A stretch of 64,000 bases of DNA from Croceibacterium_A sp044506885 (GCA_044506885.1 JBIQKC010000011.1:1-64000); one strand, 5' to 3'; counted from the first letter of the stretch, positions 8,738-17,616 are shown. Notes: generated from the sequence alone by a model not told the origin. Translations and numbers: made by a program.

Positions 8738-9193
8738 ATGACCCGCTGGCCCCTGCCTCCGCCGATGGCGCGCGCGCTCGAACTGGCGCAGGAGGCGGCC
8801 GCGGCGGGCGAAGTGCCGGTGGGCGCGGTCGTGGTCAAGGACGGCGCGGTGATCGGCGAAGGCCACAACGCCCCGCGCGGCCTGCGGGACCCCACCGCCC
8901 ATGCCGAAGTGCTGGCGCTGCGTCGCGCGGCGGAAAGCCTCGGCGGCGAGCGGCTGGAAGGCTGCGAGCTGTGGGTGACGCTGGAGCCGTGCGCGATGTG
9001 CGCCGGGGCCATTGTCCATGCGCGAATCGCCCGCCTCTACTACGGCGCGCCCGATGCCAAGGGCGGCGCGGTCGAGCACGGTGCGCGGGTGTTCGAACAG
9101 GCGCAATGCCTGCATCGGCCCGAGGTCTATTCCGGCATCGGCGAGGAACGGGCGGCGGCGTTGCTGCGGGCGTTCTTCGCCGAGCGGCGGTAG
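8738..9193 (+). CDS. tadA: tRNA-specific adenosine deaminase
   Basis: TadA deaminates the wobble adenosine of tRNA-Arg(ACG) to inosine. The 151-residue protein has the CDA-fold zinc and catalytic motifs HAEVLAL (His55, Glu57) and PCAMCAGA (Cys85, Cys88), and the conserved GEVPVGAVVV start of the domain. GGAG lies seven bases before the ATG. The TAG stop is the first element of a long inverted repeat that ends with the TAG of the convergent RNase T2 gene. Confidence 0.95.
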   Translation: MTRWPLPPPMARALELAQEAAAAGEVPVGAVVVKDGAVIGEGHNAPRGLRDPTAHAEVLALRRAAESLGGERLEGCELWVTLEPCAMCAGAIVHARIARLYYGAPDAKGGAVEHGARVFEQAQCLHRPEVYSGIGEERAAALLRAFFAERR

Positions 9194-9336
9194 GCTGTAT
9201 CGACGTTCAGAAGATGACGAGCCGAAAATGGTGGTTTTCCGTGATCCGGAGCGGAGCGTGCTGACGGCACGTGAGCACCGGAAGCGCGGAAAGTCGCCAT
9301 TTGCAGGCCGTCAGGGCTGAATGGCGATACAGCCTA
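9191..9336. repeat. Long imperfect palindrome between tadA and the RNase T2 gene
   Basis: The ends are a perfect 12-base inverted repeat, TAGGCTGTATCG at 9191-9202 and CGATACAGCCTA at 9325-9336. Inside, TTCAG, AAATGG, TTTCCG and CCGG pair in register with their complements on the other arm, so nearly the whole 146 bp can fold into one hairpin centred near the GACGGCAC segment. The first and last three bases are the stop codons of the two convergent genes. It could act as a bidirectional terminator, or be a mobile palindromic element. Confidence 0.8.
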
Positions 9337-10050
9337 GAGGCCACGCCAAATCGACGCCGGTGTCGAATCCCTGGGGCCGAAGCGGCGGGCGTCGCATCGC
9401 GTCGGCTTGAAGTCCTTGCCGTAGCAAAGCCGCAACTCCTCCAGCCATCCGCGCGCGTTGAGCTTTACGCCGACCTGCTCCTCCTTCCAGCCGGCGTTGG
9501 CGCTGACGAAGGCGTTGCGAATTGCTCCGGCGGTCAGCCCCTCGCGGTGCGAGAGGCGGTCGAAATCGGGCAGGCGCAGGCTGTTCCAGAGGATGCGGGT
9601 GACCCTGAAATAGGTGTCGGGCCGCCTGACCATGCAGGCGCCGTGCTTGGCCCACTCGTGCGTCAGCAGCGCCGCCGACGGCGTGATGCACATATTGGCG
9701 GCAAGCTCGCTCGACGTGGGCCGGCTCTCGGCCGGGCACCATTGCGGCCAGGTTCCGCGTCCTTCGGGCCACAGGCCGTGGACGATGAAGCCGAACCGGC
9801 CCGAAGCGCCCGAGCATTGCCGCCGGTCGGCCGCGCGGTTTTCGCGGCCCCGGCAGTATTCGGGGGACCAGCTCAGAGCGAGCGTATAGCCGGTGACGGG
9901 AACTTGTCGCACCGGCCCGTCGCGCGGCGCGGCGGGCACGGCGACAGGCCCGCGCGGAATGCGGCATTGATAGGCCTGCGCCGCGGCGAGAGCGGGAAAA
10001 AGGAGCGCGAGCCCCGCCGCGAGGAGGAGAGCCGCCCGCCGCGCGATCAA
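9334..10050 (-). CDS. Ribonuclease T2 family protein, exported
   Basis: A 238-residue secreted endoribonuclease of the T2 fold. Both active-site blocks are present: FIVHGLWPEG (His91) and HEWAKHGAC (His131, His136), with several cysteines for disulfides (in YQC, EYC, RQC, PQWC, NMC and GAC). A signal peptide covers about residues 1-26 (RRAALLLAAGLALLFPALAAA). I start at TTG (complement of 10048-10050) because its TTGA overlaps the stop of the upstream membrane-protein gene; no ATG exists near this point, and the open frame upstream reads out of a different gene. The stop TAG lies in a long palindrome. Confidence 0.88.
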   Translation of the reverse strand: MIARRAALLLAAGLALLFPALAAAQAYQCRIPRGPVAVPAAPRDGPVRQVPVTGYTLALSWSPEYCRGRENRAADRRQCSGASGRFGFIVHGLWPEGRGTWPQWCPAESRPTSSELAANMCITPSAALLTHEWAKHGACMVRRPDTYFRVTRILWNSLRLPDFDRLSHREGLTAGAIRNAFVSANAGWKEEQVGVKLNARGWLEELRLCYGKDFKPTRCDARRFGPRDSTPASIWRGL

Positions 10051-10481
10051 TCGAATGCGGCCGGGTCCGCCGCCGCCTCGCCTTTGAGCCAGGCCTTCGC
10101 ATCGTCGCGGAACAGGAACACGACCGCGGCGATCTCCAGCGCATATACCGCCAGCCCGAGCAGCGTCGTCGCGGTGAGCGCGAAGGACGAGGCCAGCGTC
10201 GAAAGGAGTGACAGCACGCTGAGCGCGAGCAGCACGACCAGCACCCATTTCGCCACGTTCGACGCCTTGCGGGCGATGAGGAACCACAGCAACAGGTAGA
10301 TCGCCAGGCCGATCACAAAGGCGGCGACAGCCGCTCCTTCGCCCACGCCGACAGCGCTCAGCGTCGGTTCGCGTTCGACCGAGGCGACCATGGCGTCGTA
10401 GCCGACGAAGAAATTGACCACGCTGATCGCCAGCGATGCGAGAAACAGGCGTTCGAACATGACTATCGACGATGGCCGCAT
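10047..10481 (-). CDS. Small multi-pass membrane protein
   Basis: A 144-residue protein with four predicted hydrophobic helices (about residues 9-27, 50-70, 77-95 and 100-124) and a short charged C terminus (FRDDAKAWLKGEAAADP). No characterised family is recognised. The ATG at 10481 has a good AGGGGGAAG ribosome-binding site. It lies between nadC and the RNase T2 gene, overlaps the latter by 4 bases, and starts 56 bp after nadC, so the three probably form an operon. Confidence 0.8.
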   Translation of the reverse strand: MRPSSIVMFERLFLASLAISVVNFFVGYDAMVASVEREPTLSAVGVGEGAAVAAFVIGLAIYLLLWFLIARKASNVAKWVLVVLLALSVLSLLSTLASSFALTATTLLGLAVYALEIAAVVFLFRDDAKAWLKGEAAADPAAFD

Positions 10482-10537
10482 GGCTTCCCCCTTACGAATG
10501 CGCGGCGCGCGCCACGCGCGTCCGCTGCGTTGCACCC

Positions 10538-11401
10538 TTACAACGGCGTGAAGTCGAGGCCAATGTCCGCCGCCGGCGCGCTTTGCGTCAGGCGGCCGAC
10601 GGAGACGTAGTCCACGCCCGTGGCGGCGATGGCGCCGATGGTGTCGAGCCGCACGCCCCCCGACGCTTCGGTCTCGGCGCGTCGGGCGACGAGCGCTACG
10701 GCTTCGCGCAATGTGGGCGGGTCCATGTTGTCGAGCAGCAGATGGCTTGCGCCCGCCGCCAGCGCCGGCTCGATCTGGTCGAGCCGGTCGACTTCGCAGA
10801 TCACCCGCTCGACTCCCGCCGCCCGCGCGCGGCGCACCGCTTCGCCGACGCCGCCCGCAACGAGCACGTGATTGTCCTTGATCATCGCCGCGTCCCACAG
10901 GCCCATGCGGTGGTTTTGCGCCCCGCCCATGCGCGTCGCGTACTTCTCGAGGTGGCGCAGGCCGGGGATGGTCTTGCGGGTATCGAGCAGGATGCAACCG
11001 CTATCGCCCATCGCGGCGACGTATTCGCGGGTCATGGTGGCTACGCCCGACAGGTGCTGGATCGCGTTGAGCGCGCTGCGCTCGGCGGTGAGCATGGCGC
11101 GGGCATTGCCCGACAGGCGCATCAGGTCGCTTCCGGCGGGCGCGGGGGCGCCCTCTTCGACGAGCAGCTCGATCTCTATAGCCGCATCGAGCGCGCGGAA
11201 GAAAGCGGCGGCGACCGGCAGCCCGGCCACGACGATCGCGTCGCGGCTGTCCATCACGCCCGAAAAGCGCGCATCGGCCGGAATCACGCTCTCGGCGGTG
11301 ACGTCGCGCCCGCCGCCTGGAAGGCCGACGCCGAGATCCTCGTCCAGCGTGGTGCGAACGAAGGCGTCGAGATCGAAACCGGGAAGGAAGAACTGGCTCA
11401 T
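10538..11401 (-). CDS. nadC: Nicotinate-nucleotide pyrophosphorylase (carboxylating)
   Basis: NadC converts quinolinate and PRPP to nicotinate mononucleotide, CO2 and pyrophosphate in NAD synthesis. The 287-residue protein has the N-terminal DLGVGLPGGGRDVTAESV domain and the barrel motifs DTRKTIPGLRHLEKYA, GGAQNHRMGL, IKDNH, EVDRLDQ and LLLDNM, then DTIGAIAATGVDYVSVGRLT. Length is normal. nadA and nadB are not in the window. Confidence 0.96.
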   Translation of the reverse strand: MSQFFLPGFDLDAFVRTTLDEDLGVGLPGGGRDVTAESVIPADARFSGVMDSRDAIVVAGLPVAAAFFRALDAAIEIELLVEEGAPAPAGSDLMRLSGNARAMLTAERSALNAIQHLSGVATMTREYVAAMGDSGCILLDTRKTIPGLRHLEKYATRMGGAQNHRMGLWDAAMIKDNHVLVAGGVGEAVRRARAAGVERVICEVDRLDQIEPALAAGASHLLLDNMDPPTLREAVALVARRAETEASGGVRLDTIGAIAATGVDYVSVGRLTQSAPAADIGLDFTPL

Positions 11402-11466
11402 CCGCGCTCCATCCTACGGTCGCGTCGCGACCGCAAGGCCGACCGGCCGCCCGCAGGCGCCCCGTA

Positions 11467-11528
11467 CCCCGGACCTGTTCCGGGGGGAGGGAGCAGCGCC
11501 GAGGACCGCGCACCCGGATGGGTGCGCG
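11467..11528. terminator. Two hairpins between lytT-like and nadC genes
   Basis: Two perfect stems lie in this 135-bp gap: CCCCGGA/TCCGGGG (11467-11485, 5-base loop) and CGCGCACCC/GGGTGCGCG (11507-11528, 4-base loop). The second is 8 bp past the stop of the LytTR gene and probably ends that operon. Neither has a convincing T tract, so this is a moderate call. Confidence 0.45.
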
Positions 11529-11536
11529 AAATCACA

Positions 11537-12331
11537 TCAGTGCACGAATCGCGCCACCACGTCGCGGTAGGAACGGCTGACCTTCACTTCGGCCCCGGAG
11601 CCCAGCACCAGGAAGCATTCGCCGTTGGTATGGGGCTTGACCTGGCGCACCTGGTCGAGGTTGACGATGGTCGAACGATGGACGCGCTGGAACACGCGCG
11701 GGTCGAGCCGGCGTTCCAGATCCTTCATCGTCTCGCGCAGGATCAGCGAATTGTCGCCGGTGTAGATGCACATGTAGTCGCCGGCGGCCTCGATATGCTC
11801 GATCGTGCCGACGTCCACGCGGAAGATCTGCCCGCGATCCTTGACGTTGATCATGCGCTCGTACCGGCTGACGCTTTCCTCCTCGGACGGCAGGTTGTCG
11901 ATCGCGCCCGGCGCGATTTCGGCCAGCACGTCCTTGAGCTTCTCGGCCTCTTCGGCGGAGCGCTTTTCGGCGAGGCGCGTGCGCACCCGGTCGAGCGTAT
12001 CGGCGAGCTTGTCCTCGTCCACCGGCTTCATCAGGTAGTTGACCGCATTGGCCTCGAACGCGCGGATCGCATGTTCCTCGTAGGCGGTGACGAACACGAA
12101 CAGCGGCGGATCGATCTCCATTACGCCCTTGACCACCGAGAAGCCGTCGAAGCCGGGCATCTGGATGTCGAGGAACACGAGATCGGGTTTTTCGGTCTTG
12201 ATCGCCCGGATCGCCTCGCGCCCGTTGACGCAAGTGCCGATGATCTCGACGTCGGAATAGGGTTCGAGCCGCAATTGCAGGCCCTGGATGGCGAGCTTCT
12301 CGTCATCGACGATGAGTGTTCGGATTGTCAT
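11537..12331 (-). CDS. LytTR-family response regulator
   Basis: A 264-residue DNA-binding response regulator: receiver domain at about 1-120 with DDE (9-11), phosphoacceptor Asp55 (FLDIQMPG), Thr in VTAYEEHA and Lys in MKPVDEDKL, then a charged linker and a LytTR domain (about 160-264) with DVGTIEHIEAAGDYMCIYT, RVHRSTIVNLDQV and GAEVKVSRSYRD. LytTR proteins usually control envelope, virulence or stress genes; the target is unknown. The gene overlaps its kinase by ATGA and is last in an operon beginning with an M48 peptidase and a DsbA-like protein. Confidence 0.95.
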   Translation of the reverse strand: MTIRTLIVDDEKLAIQGLQLRLEPYSDVEIIGTCVNGREAIRAIKTEKPDLVFLDIQMPGFDGFSVVKGVMEIDPPLFVFVTAYEEHAIRAFEANAVNYLMKPVDEDKLADTLDRVRTRLAEKRSAEEAEKLKDVLAEIAPGAIDNLPSEEESVSRYERMINVKDRGQIFRVDVGTIEHIEAAGDYMCIYTGDNSLILRETMKDLERRLDPRVFQRVHRSTIVNLDQVRQVKPHTNGECFLVLGSGAEVKVSRSYRDVVARFVH

Positions 12332-13605
12332 GCAATAGTTCCCAGCGCCCGCTCTCCGGGCAGTTCGTTAACGATCGAGGTGGGCGTCGGTTTCGCGGTG
12401 TCCTCGCCTGCGGGCTGATGCTCGATGAACGGCTCGTAGGGAATCTCGATGGTCACGGTGAACCCGCCGCCGGGCGGGGCCTCGATGGCGAAACGGTGGT
12501 CGTCGCCGTAAGCCTGCGCAAGCCGGTCGCGGATGTTCGGCAGGCCGACCCCGGTCGAAACGGTGCGATCGCGCGACGAGAGGTGATCCGACATGCGCGT
12601 CTGCCCCCCGGCCGCCTGTGGTCCCGGTCCGGTATCGGCCACTGTCACCCGCAGGCGATTGCCGAGAACCTGGGCCGAGAGGCTGATTCGCGCGCCTTCC
12701 TCCTGCGGCGAGACCGCATACTTGATCGCGTTTTCGACCAGCGGCTGGAGCAGCAGCGAGGGAATGCTGGCGTTGGTCGCCGCCGGGTCGATCTTGAACA
12801 CCGTGCGCAGACGCTCCTCGAAGCGCATGCGTTCGATGTCGAGATAGAGCTTGAGCGTCTCGACCTCCTGCGCGATCGAGACCTTGCCGCCCGGTTGCGT
12901 CACCAGCGTGTGGCGCAGGAAGCTCGACAGGCGCGTCAGCATCGCGTTGGCGGGTTCGGTCTGCTTCAGCAGGACCAGGGTGCTGATCGAATTCAGGGTG
13001 TTGAACAGGAAATGCGGATTGAGCTGGTAGCGCAGCATGGCCAGCTGCGCGCTGGTCGCCTGCGATTCCAGCCGTTCGAGCCGATCCGCCTGCTCTTCGA
13101 CCTGCAAGTAGTAATTGATCGCGTAATAGAGCGCCGACCACGCCGCGAGCAGCGTCATGTCGATGTAGAAGACGCTGAGCACGATCTTGGCGAAGCTGCC
13201 TTCGCTGCTCTGGCTGGCGACGCTGAGCGCCCAGCCGTTCACGGTCGCCGAGGCGGAAACGGCGATCGCCAGTGCGACGGCGGTGGCGGCCCAGGTCACC
13301 ACCGGCTTGCGGCTGATGAGCCGCCCGTAGACCACCGACAGCAGCAGGCTGATCGAAAACCCGGTGACCGAGGCGATCAGGGTCAGCACGATCTTGTCCG
13401 GCTGATCGTTGGCGATGTTGGTCATGCTGCGCAGCAGCGCCGCGCCGCCCCATCCGATCAGTTGCAGGCGCCAGAATGCGCCGTTCTTGTCGGCGAAGAA
13501 CGGCGTCGGGCGGAACGGCAGGTGAGCCATCGCGGCATTGGCCGCCGTGGCCGGGGTAGCGTCCGTCTTGCCCCCCGCGGACGGGCGAGGCGTATCGGCG
13601 TTCAC
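12328..13605 (-). CDS. LytS-like sensor histidine kinase
   Basis: A 425-residue membrane kinase with an N-terminal tail, four hydrophobic segments (about residues 45-165) and a His-kinase domain of the LytS/YehU type: phospho-His in YQLNPHFLFNTLN, N box VENAIKYA, and G boxes DTGPGP and GVGLPNIRDRL. No periplasmic or PAS sensor domain is visible, so the signal may be sensed in the membrane. The GTG start overlaps the TGA of the DsbA-like gene (GTGA), which favours it over the ATG 24 codons downstream. It overlaps the regulator gene by ATGA. Confidence 0.92.
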   Translation of the reverse strand: MNADTPRPSAGGKTDATPATAANAAMAHLPFRPTPFFADKNGAFWRLQLIGWGGAALLRSMTNIANDQPDKIVLTLIASVTGFSISLLLSVVYGRLISRKPVVTWAATAVALAIAVSASATVNGWALSVASQSSEGSFAKIVLSVFYIDMTLLAAWSALYYAINYYLQVEEQADRLERLESQATSAQLAMLRYQLNPHFLFNTLNSISTLVLLKQTEPANAMLTRLSSFLRHTLVTQPGGKVSIAQEVETLKLYLDIERMRFEERLRTVFKIDPAATNASIPSLLLQPLVENAIKYAVSPQEEGARISLSAQVLGNRLRVTVADTGPGPQAAGGQTRMSDHLSSRDRTVSTGVGLPNIRDRLAQAYGDDHRFAIEAPPGGGFTVTIEIPYEPFIEHQPAGEDTAKPTPTSIVNELPGERALGTIA

Positions 13606-14294
13606 GACTGCCGCGCCTCGTCGATCGCCTCGGCCATCGCCTGCCGCCCGACCGCGCCGTTGAGCGTGCGGTTGCCGACGACCCACCCCGGCGTGCCGGA
13701 GATGCCGAGCTGGCCCGCGAGCTGGGAGTTGCTCTGCAACTGCATGTCGAACGTCCCGCTGGCGATCGCGGCGCGCGCGGCGTCGAGATCGATCCCCGCC
13801 TGTCGCGCCGCGGCCTCGATCGTTTCGGGCGACGGCGGTCCGAGGTCGAACATCGCGTCGTGGAAGGCGGCGAAGCGGCCCTGCTGCGCCGCCGCCAGCG
13901 CCATTCGCGCGGCATCGACGCTTTCGGGGGAGAGAATCGGATATTCGCGGATCACCACTTTGAGATCGGGATTGGCGGCGATCAGCGCGTTCACGTCGGC
14001 CACGCTCTGCCGGCAGAAGCTACAGGCGTAGTCGCTGAATTCGACCAGCGTGATCGAGCCTTCGGGATTGCCGAGCACCGCGCCGGGGAACGGTGTTTCG
14101 AGCGCCCCGCGCAAGGGTTCTATCGCCGCCTGCTGCTCGCGCTGCCGGAGCACTTCGATCGCTTCGGGCAATACTTCCGGATTGGCGAGCAGGTATTCGC
14201 GCGTCGCCCGGTCGCCGAAGCCGCCCATGCCCCATAGCGCAGCCCCCGCGAAACCGGCGGCCAGGGCGACCACGATCGTCATGACCCAGCGCAT
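13602..14294 (-). CDS. DsbA-family thiol:disulfide oxidoreductase, exported
   Basis: A 230-residue periplasmic thioredoxin-fold protein. Residues 1-20 form a signal or anchor helix; an N-terminal helical region (30-75, with YLLANPEVLPEAIEVLR) resembles the trimerisation stalk of ScsC/Com1-type proteins. The active site is Cys91-Ser-Phe-Cys94 in EFSDYACSFC, and the cis-Pro loop is GISGTPGWVVG. The Ser in place of the usual Pro or Gly after the first Cys is slightly unusual. It is 12 bp downstream of the M48 peptidase gene and overlaps the kinase gene, so envelope protein quality control and signalling are encoded together. Confidence 0.9.
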   Translation of the reverse strand: MRWVMTIVVALAAGFAGAALWGMGGFGDRATREYLLANPEVLPEAIEVLRQREQQAAIEPLRGALETPFPGAVLGNPEGSITLVEFSDYACSFCRQSVADVNALIAANPDLKVVIREYPILSPESVDAARMALAAAQQGRFAAFHDAMFDLGPPSPETIEAAARQAGIDLDAARAAIASGTFDMQLQSNSQLAGQLGISGTPGWVVGNRTLNGAVGRQAMAEAIDEARQS

Positions 14295-14306
14295 GCCGGT
14301 CGGACC

Positions 14307-15674
14307 CTAGTAGCGGCCGCGGTCGCGTTCAAGCACCGCGCGCGCCTGCATCGCCACGTCCTGCGCGCGGATCCAATCCGGCGTGCCGGACGGCAGCGCG
14401 CGTTCGGCCGCCTGCGCGTTCTGCAACGCCTCGCGCGGACGCCCCATCATGATCTGCTGTTCGGCGCTGGCCAGTTGCGCGCGCGGGATGTCGCCTTGTG
14501 CGCCGTAGACCACGCCCAGCTGGTACCACGCGGCCGGGTTCTCGCGGTCCTTGCCCACCGCTGCGCGCAGGACCTGTTCGGCTTCGGCGAGGTGGGCCGG
14601 ATCCTCGGTCGCGATCAGGGCATGGCCGAACACGCCGGCGATCAGCGGATCGTTGCCGGTCAGCGCGACTGCCTGACGCAGCGGTTCGAGCGCGGCGGCG
14701 GGCTTGCCCGATTCGAGCAGCACCTGCCCCTTGAGTTCGAGGAAATACGGATCGTCGGGATCGCTGGCGATCAGCGCCTCGGTCTCCGCCAGCGCTTCGT
14801 CCATCTTCGACTGCTTGTGATAGGCATAGGCGCGGGCATAGCGCGCCGGGGCCGCAGTCATGTAGGCGGGATAGGCGTTGAGGGTCCGCGCCGGTTCGGC
14901 GAGGTAGCCGTAGAGCTTGGCCTTGATCCGCTCGAAGCGGGCCTGCTGCTCCGCGTCGGGCGGGCGATCCCATGCGGGATCGGCCTCGTAATCGTGCCGC
15001 AGCCGCGAGATGCGGTCGCCAGAGAGAGGGTGGCTGCGGGCGTAAGTCTGCTCGTCGTCCTGGCTGTAGCCGTAGCGGAATTCGAGGTTCTGGAGCTTCT
15101 CGAAAAAGGCGATCGAGCCCTTGCCGGTGATTCCGGCTTGCGACAGGTAGTCGACCCCGGCGGCGTCGGCGCTCGCTTCCTGGTCGCGGCGGAAGGACAG
15201 GTACGAGCCGAGCGCGGCCTGCTGGCCGAGCGCGATCGCGCCCATCGCCGCATCCCCGGAGCCGGCCAACGCCGCGGCGACGCCGGCGAGCAGCGACAGC
15301 ACGGTGATCCGGGTGGCCCTGCCGGCGCCTTCGTAGTTGCGAATGATGTGGCCGCCCATGATATGGCCGAGCTCGTGCGCCAGCACGCCTTGCACTTCGT
15401 TTGCCGTGTCGGCGGCGTTGATGAGGCCGGAATGGATGTAGATGCGCTGCCCGCCGGCGACGAAGGCGTTGATCGACGAATCGTGGATCAGCACGACCTC
15501 GATCGCTCCCGGCTGCAAGCCCGCGGCGACGGCCAGCGGATCGATCAGATCCTGCAACAGCGCTTCGGTTTCCGCGTCGCGCAGGATCGACTGCGCGGCC
15601 GCCGGTTGCGTCACGAGGCCGAGCAGCGCGGCAAAAGCGAACAATCGGACGAGCAGGCGGGCAGCGGATCGCAT
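14307..15674 (-). CDS. M48 family metallopeptidase with TPR repeats (BepA-like)
   Basis: A 455-residue periplasmic zinc protease. The signal peptide is residues 1-27 (ending QPAAAQ), the zinc motif HELGH is at 100-104, and the third ligand is Glu166 in DQEASADAAG. The C-terminal half (about 270-440) holds several TPR-like repeats (ARAYAYHKQSKMDEALAE, PAAALEPLRQAVAL, AAWYQLGVVYGAQGD). This order matches BepA, which degrades or assists outer-membrane proteins such as LptD that need disulfide formation. Being first in an operon with a DsbA-like protein fits that role. The start is the ATG just before the signal peptide. Confidence 0.93.
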   Translation of the reverse strand: MRSAARLLVRLFAFAALLGLVTQPAAAQSILRDAETEALLQDLIDPLAVAAGLQPGAIEVVLIHDSSINAFVAGGQRIYIHSGLINAADTANEVQGVLAHELGHIMGGHIIRNYEGAGRATRITVLSLLAGVAAALAGSGDAAMGAIALGQQAALGSYLSFRRDQEASADAAGVDYLSQAGITGKGSIAFFEKLQNLEFRYGYSQDDEQTYARSHPLSGDRISRLRHDYEADPAWDRPPDAEQQARFERIKAKLYGYLAEPARTLNAYPAYMTAAPARYARAYAYHKQSKMDEALAETEALIASDPDDPYFLELKGQVLLESGKPAAALEPLRQAVALTGNDPLIAGVFGHALIATEDPAHLAEAEQVLRAAVGKDRENPAAWYQLGVVYGAQGDIPRAQLASAEQQIMMGRPREALQNAQAAERALPSGTPDWIRAQDVAMQARAVLERDRGRY

Positions 15675-15797
15675 CGCGCCCGTGCGTAGCGCATCGGCGG
15701 CTGAACGGGAACTGAAGTGTGGTTCCCGCTCGCCGTTGCCAGCCGCTACATCGGCGTACCCGCTCAAGCAGCGACGCGATGGCGCGGACGGACGATT

Positions 15798-17474
15798 TCA
15801 GCCAATGAGCTTGCGCGCCGCCCGTTCGACCAGCGCGACGTCGTCGGGCACTTCGCCCAGCATCACGACATCGCCCGCATCGGTCCGGCGGATCATCACC
15901 AGGGCGAACTCGCTGCCCTCGGTGGGAATCGTCGAGAAATCGCGCTCCGGCATGGCGCGCAGCTTCTTCGCCAGCGCCTGGCGCGGCGCATCGAGCGGCT
16001 CGACATCCTTGCCCGCTTCTTCCTTGCGCAGCCGGCGTTCGGCCCTGACGACGCCCTTGAGGCCGCCCTCGGCGCTGGCGAGGAATTCGCCCAGTCCGCC
16101 GCGGGCCAGCCCCAGCCGGTGGGCGTGGCCGAGCGCGGCGGCGTATTCGGTCAGGCGCGTCTTGTCGTAGTCCGCGCCGAACACCAGCTTGACCACCGGC
16201 GTCATCGGCGCGCGGTCCTGCATCGTCAGCCCGGCGTCGGTGAGCAGTTCGTCGAATTCGTGCGGCGCTTCGGCCGCCGCCAGCGAGAAGTCGTAGGCGC
16301 GGCCGATCGCTTCGTAGAGCGCGGTGCGGGTGCGGTCCTCGCTGGTGTGCGCAGCCGCCGCCATCTCGCGCGCCGCAGCGAGCCAGTCGCCCAGCTCCAT
16401 GTCCGACGGGTGGAGTTCGGGCAGGTCGATTTCGGCGCTGCTCTGGGCCCCGAATGCGCCGAAGGAAAGGTCATCGGCAATCGTCGCCGGTGCGCCGGGA
16501 GAGCTGTCGCCGATGGCGAACGACGGTTCGTCGTGCGCGAGGGCGTCGAACGCGTTTTCTCCCATCGCATCGCCGAACGGCTCTTCGACGATCTCCTCCG
16601 GGAGTTCGAGCGGCGTCTTCAAGGGGGCGTTGGAGACCGGCGAAGCCATGCCGAGCAGCGAGCCGAACGCCGGACCGACATCTTCGTCGGCCTCGTCCCG
16701 CAGGCCGAAGGAGGGCATCGGCAAGTCGTCGTCGGCCGCCTCGCCGCCGGCGAATCCCGCGCCGAAGCCTTCTTCGGCGGCATCGTCATCGTTCCCGAAG
16801 CGATCGGCCGGTTCGGCGCCGGGGCCGTCGGCCCAATCGGTCAACGGAGCGTCGGCCTCGATCGCGGGCGCGCTGGCAGGCTTCGGCTCGAGCGCCTGGT
16901 CGACTTCGAGCAGCAGCTCGTCGGAGGATTGCGGGTCGGCGAGTTCCTTCCAGTTGATGACGCCGTAGATGAAATCGATGGTGTCGTCGTCGGACGAATA
17001 GGGCAGCAGGATGCCGCGATAGAGGATCGTCGCCCCGCGCTGGTTGACGAATTCGGCCTCGAAGCCGATCGGCGCCTGGTTGGCGAGGATCTGCATGTAG
17101 TGATCGGTGATGCGGGTCAGCAGCGAGCGGCTGGGCACGTCGGCCAGGGTCCGCAGCTCGTCGTCGGCGATGCCGCATTCCTCGGCCAGCTTGTCGCCGA
17201 GATAGGAAATGCCGGGGTTCTCGATTCCCGCGGTGAAATCGAGCAGCACGCTGTAGGGGCCGAAATCCGGCAGGCTGTCGGGCTCGAGATCCTCGATCGC
17301 GGGAAGGTTCCGCCCGTCCAGGAGGCCCGCCCAGTGATTGTAGGCGCGCACCTGCATCCGGCGCTCGTCCTGCCCGATGCCGGGCGGCGGCGTGTCGCGG
17401 ACGGGTTCGTCCTCGGCCGGGTCGTAGCCTTCCGTCTCTGCGAGCGAGCCGAAGTTGCCCCGCATCGTGTCCAT
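15798..17474 (-). CDS. PAS-like domain protein with acidic linker, hypothetical
   Basis: A 558-residue cytoplasmic protein. Residues about 35-180 (MQVRAYNHWAGLLDGRNLPAIEDLEPD, GPYSVLLDFTAGIENPGISYLGDKLAEECG, LLTRITDHYMQI, FVNQRGATILYRGILLPYSSD, IDFIYGVINWKE) look like a PAS-type sensing domain related to PAS_5. A long Asp/Glu/Ala-rich, probably disordered region (about 195-360) follows, then a helical C-terminal domain. It lacks enzyme or DNA-binding motifs. AAGGGG precedes the chosen ATG; the longer upstream frame has no such site. It stands alone between the M48 operon and the MmcB-like gene. Confidence 0.82.
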   Translation of the reverse strand: MDTMRGNFGSLAETEGYDPAEDEPVRDTPPPGIGQDERRMQVRAYNHWAGLLDGRNLPAIEDLEPDSLPDFGPYSVLLDFTAGIENPGISYLGDKLAEECGIADDELRTLADVPSRSLLTRITDHYMQILANQAPIGFEAEFVNQRGATILYRGILLPYSSDDDTIDFIYGVINWKELADPQSSDELLLEVDQALEPKPASAPAIEADAPLTDWADGPGAEPADRFGNDDDAAEEGFGAGFAGGEAADDDLPMPSFGLRDEADEDVGPAFGSLLGMASPVSNAPLKTPLELPEEIVEEPFGDAMGENAFDALAHDEPSFAIGDSSPGAPATIADDLSFGAFGAQSSAEIDLPELHPSDMELGDWLAAAREMAAAAHTSEDRTRTALYEAIGRAYDFSLAAAEAPHEFDELLTDAGLTMQDRAPMTPVVKLVFGADYDKTRLTEYAAALGHAHRLGLARGGLGEFLASAEGGLKGVVRAERRLRKEEAGKDVEPLDAPRQALAKKLRAMPERDFSTIPTEGSEFALVMIRRTDAGDVVMLGEVPDDVALVERAARKLIG

Positions 17475-17616
17475 CCAGCATTCCCCTTTGTCATCCGGAC
17501 GGATGCTTAATGGCGCGACGTGGTTAATTAACCGTGAAGTCCCGAGGCGGCATTTCCGCCGCATTCAAGGGTTTGGCCAAAGGTCCGGCCCGCCGCGAAT
17601 TGCGCGCAGGGGCCGC

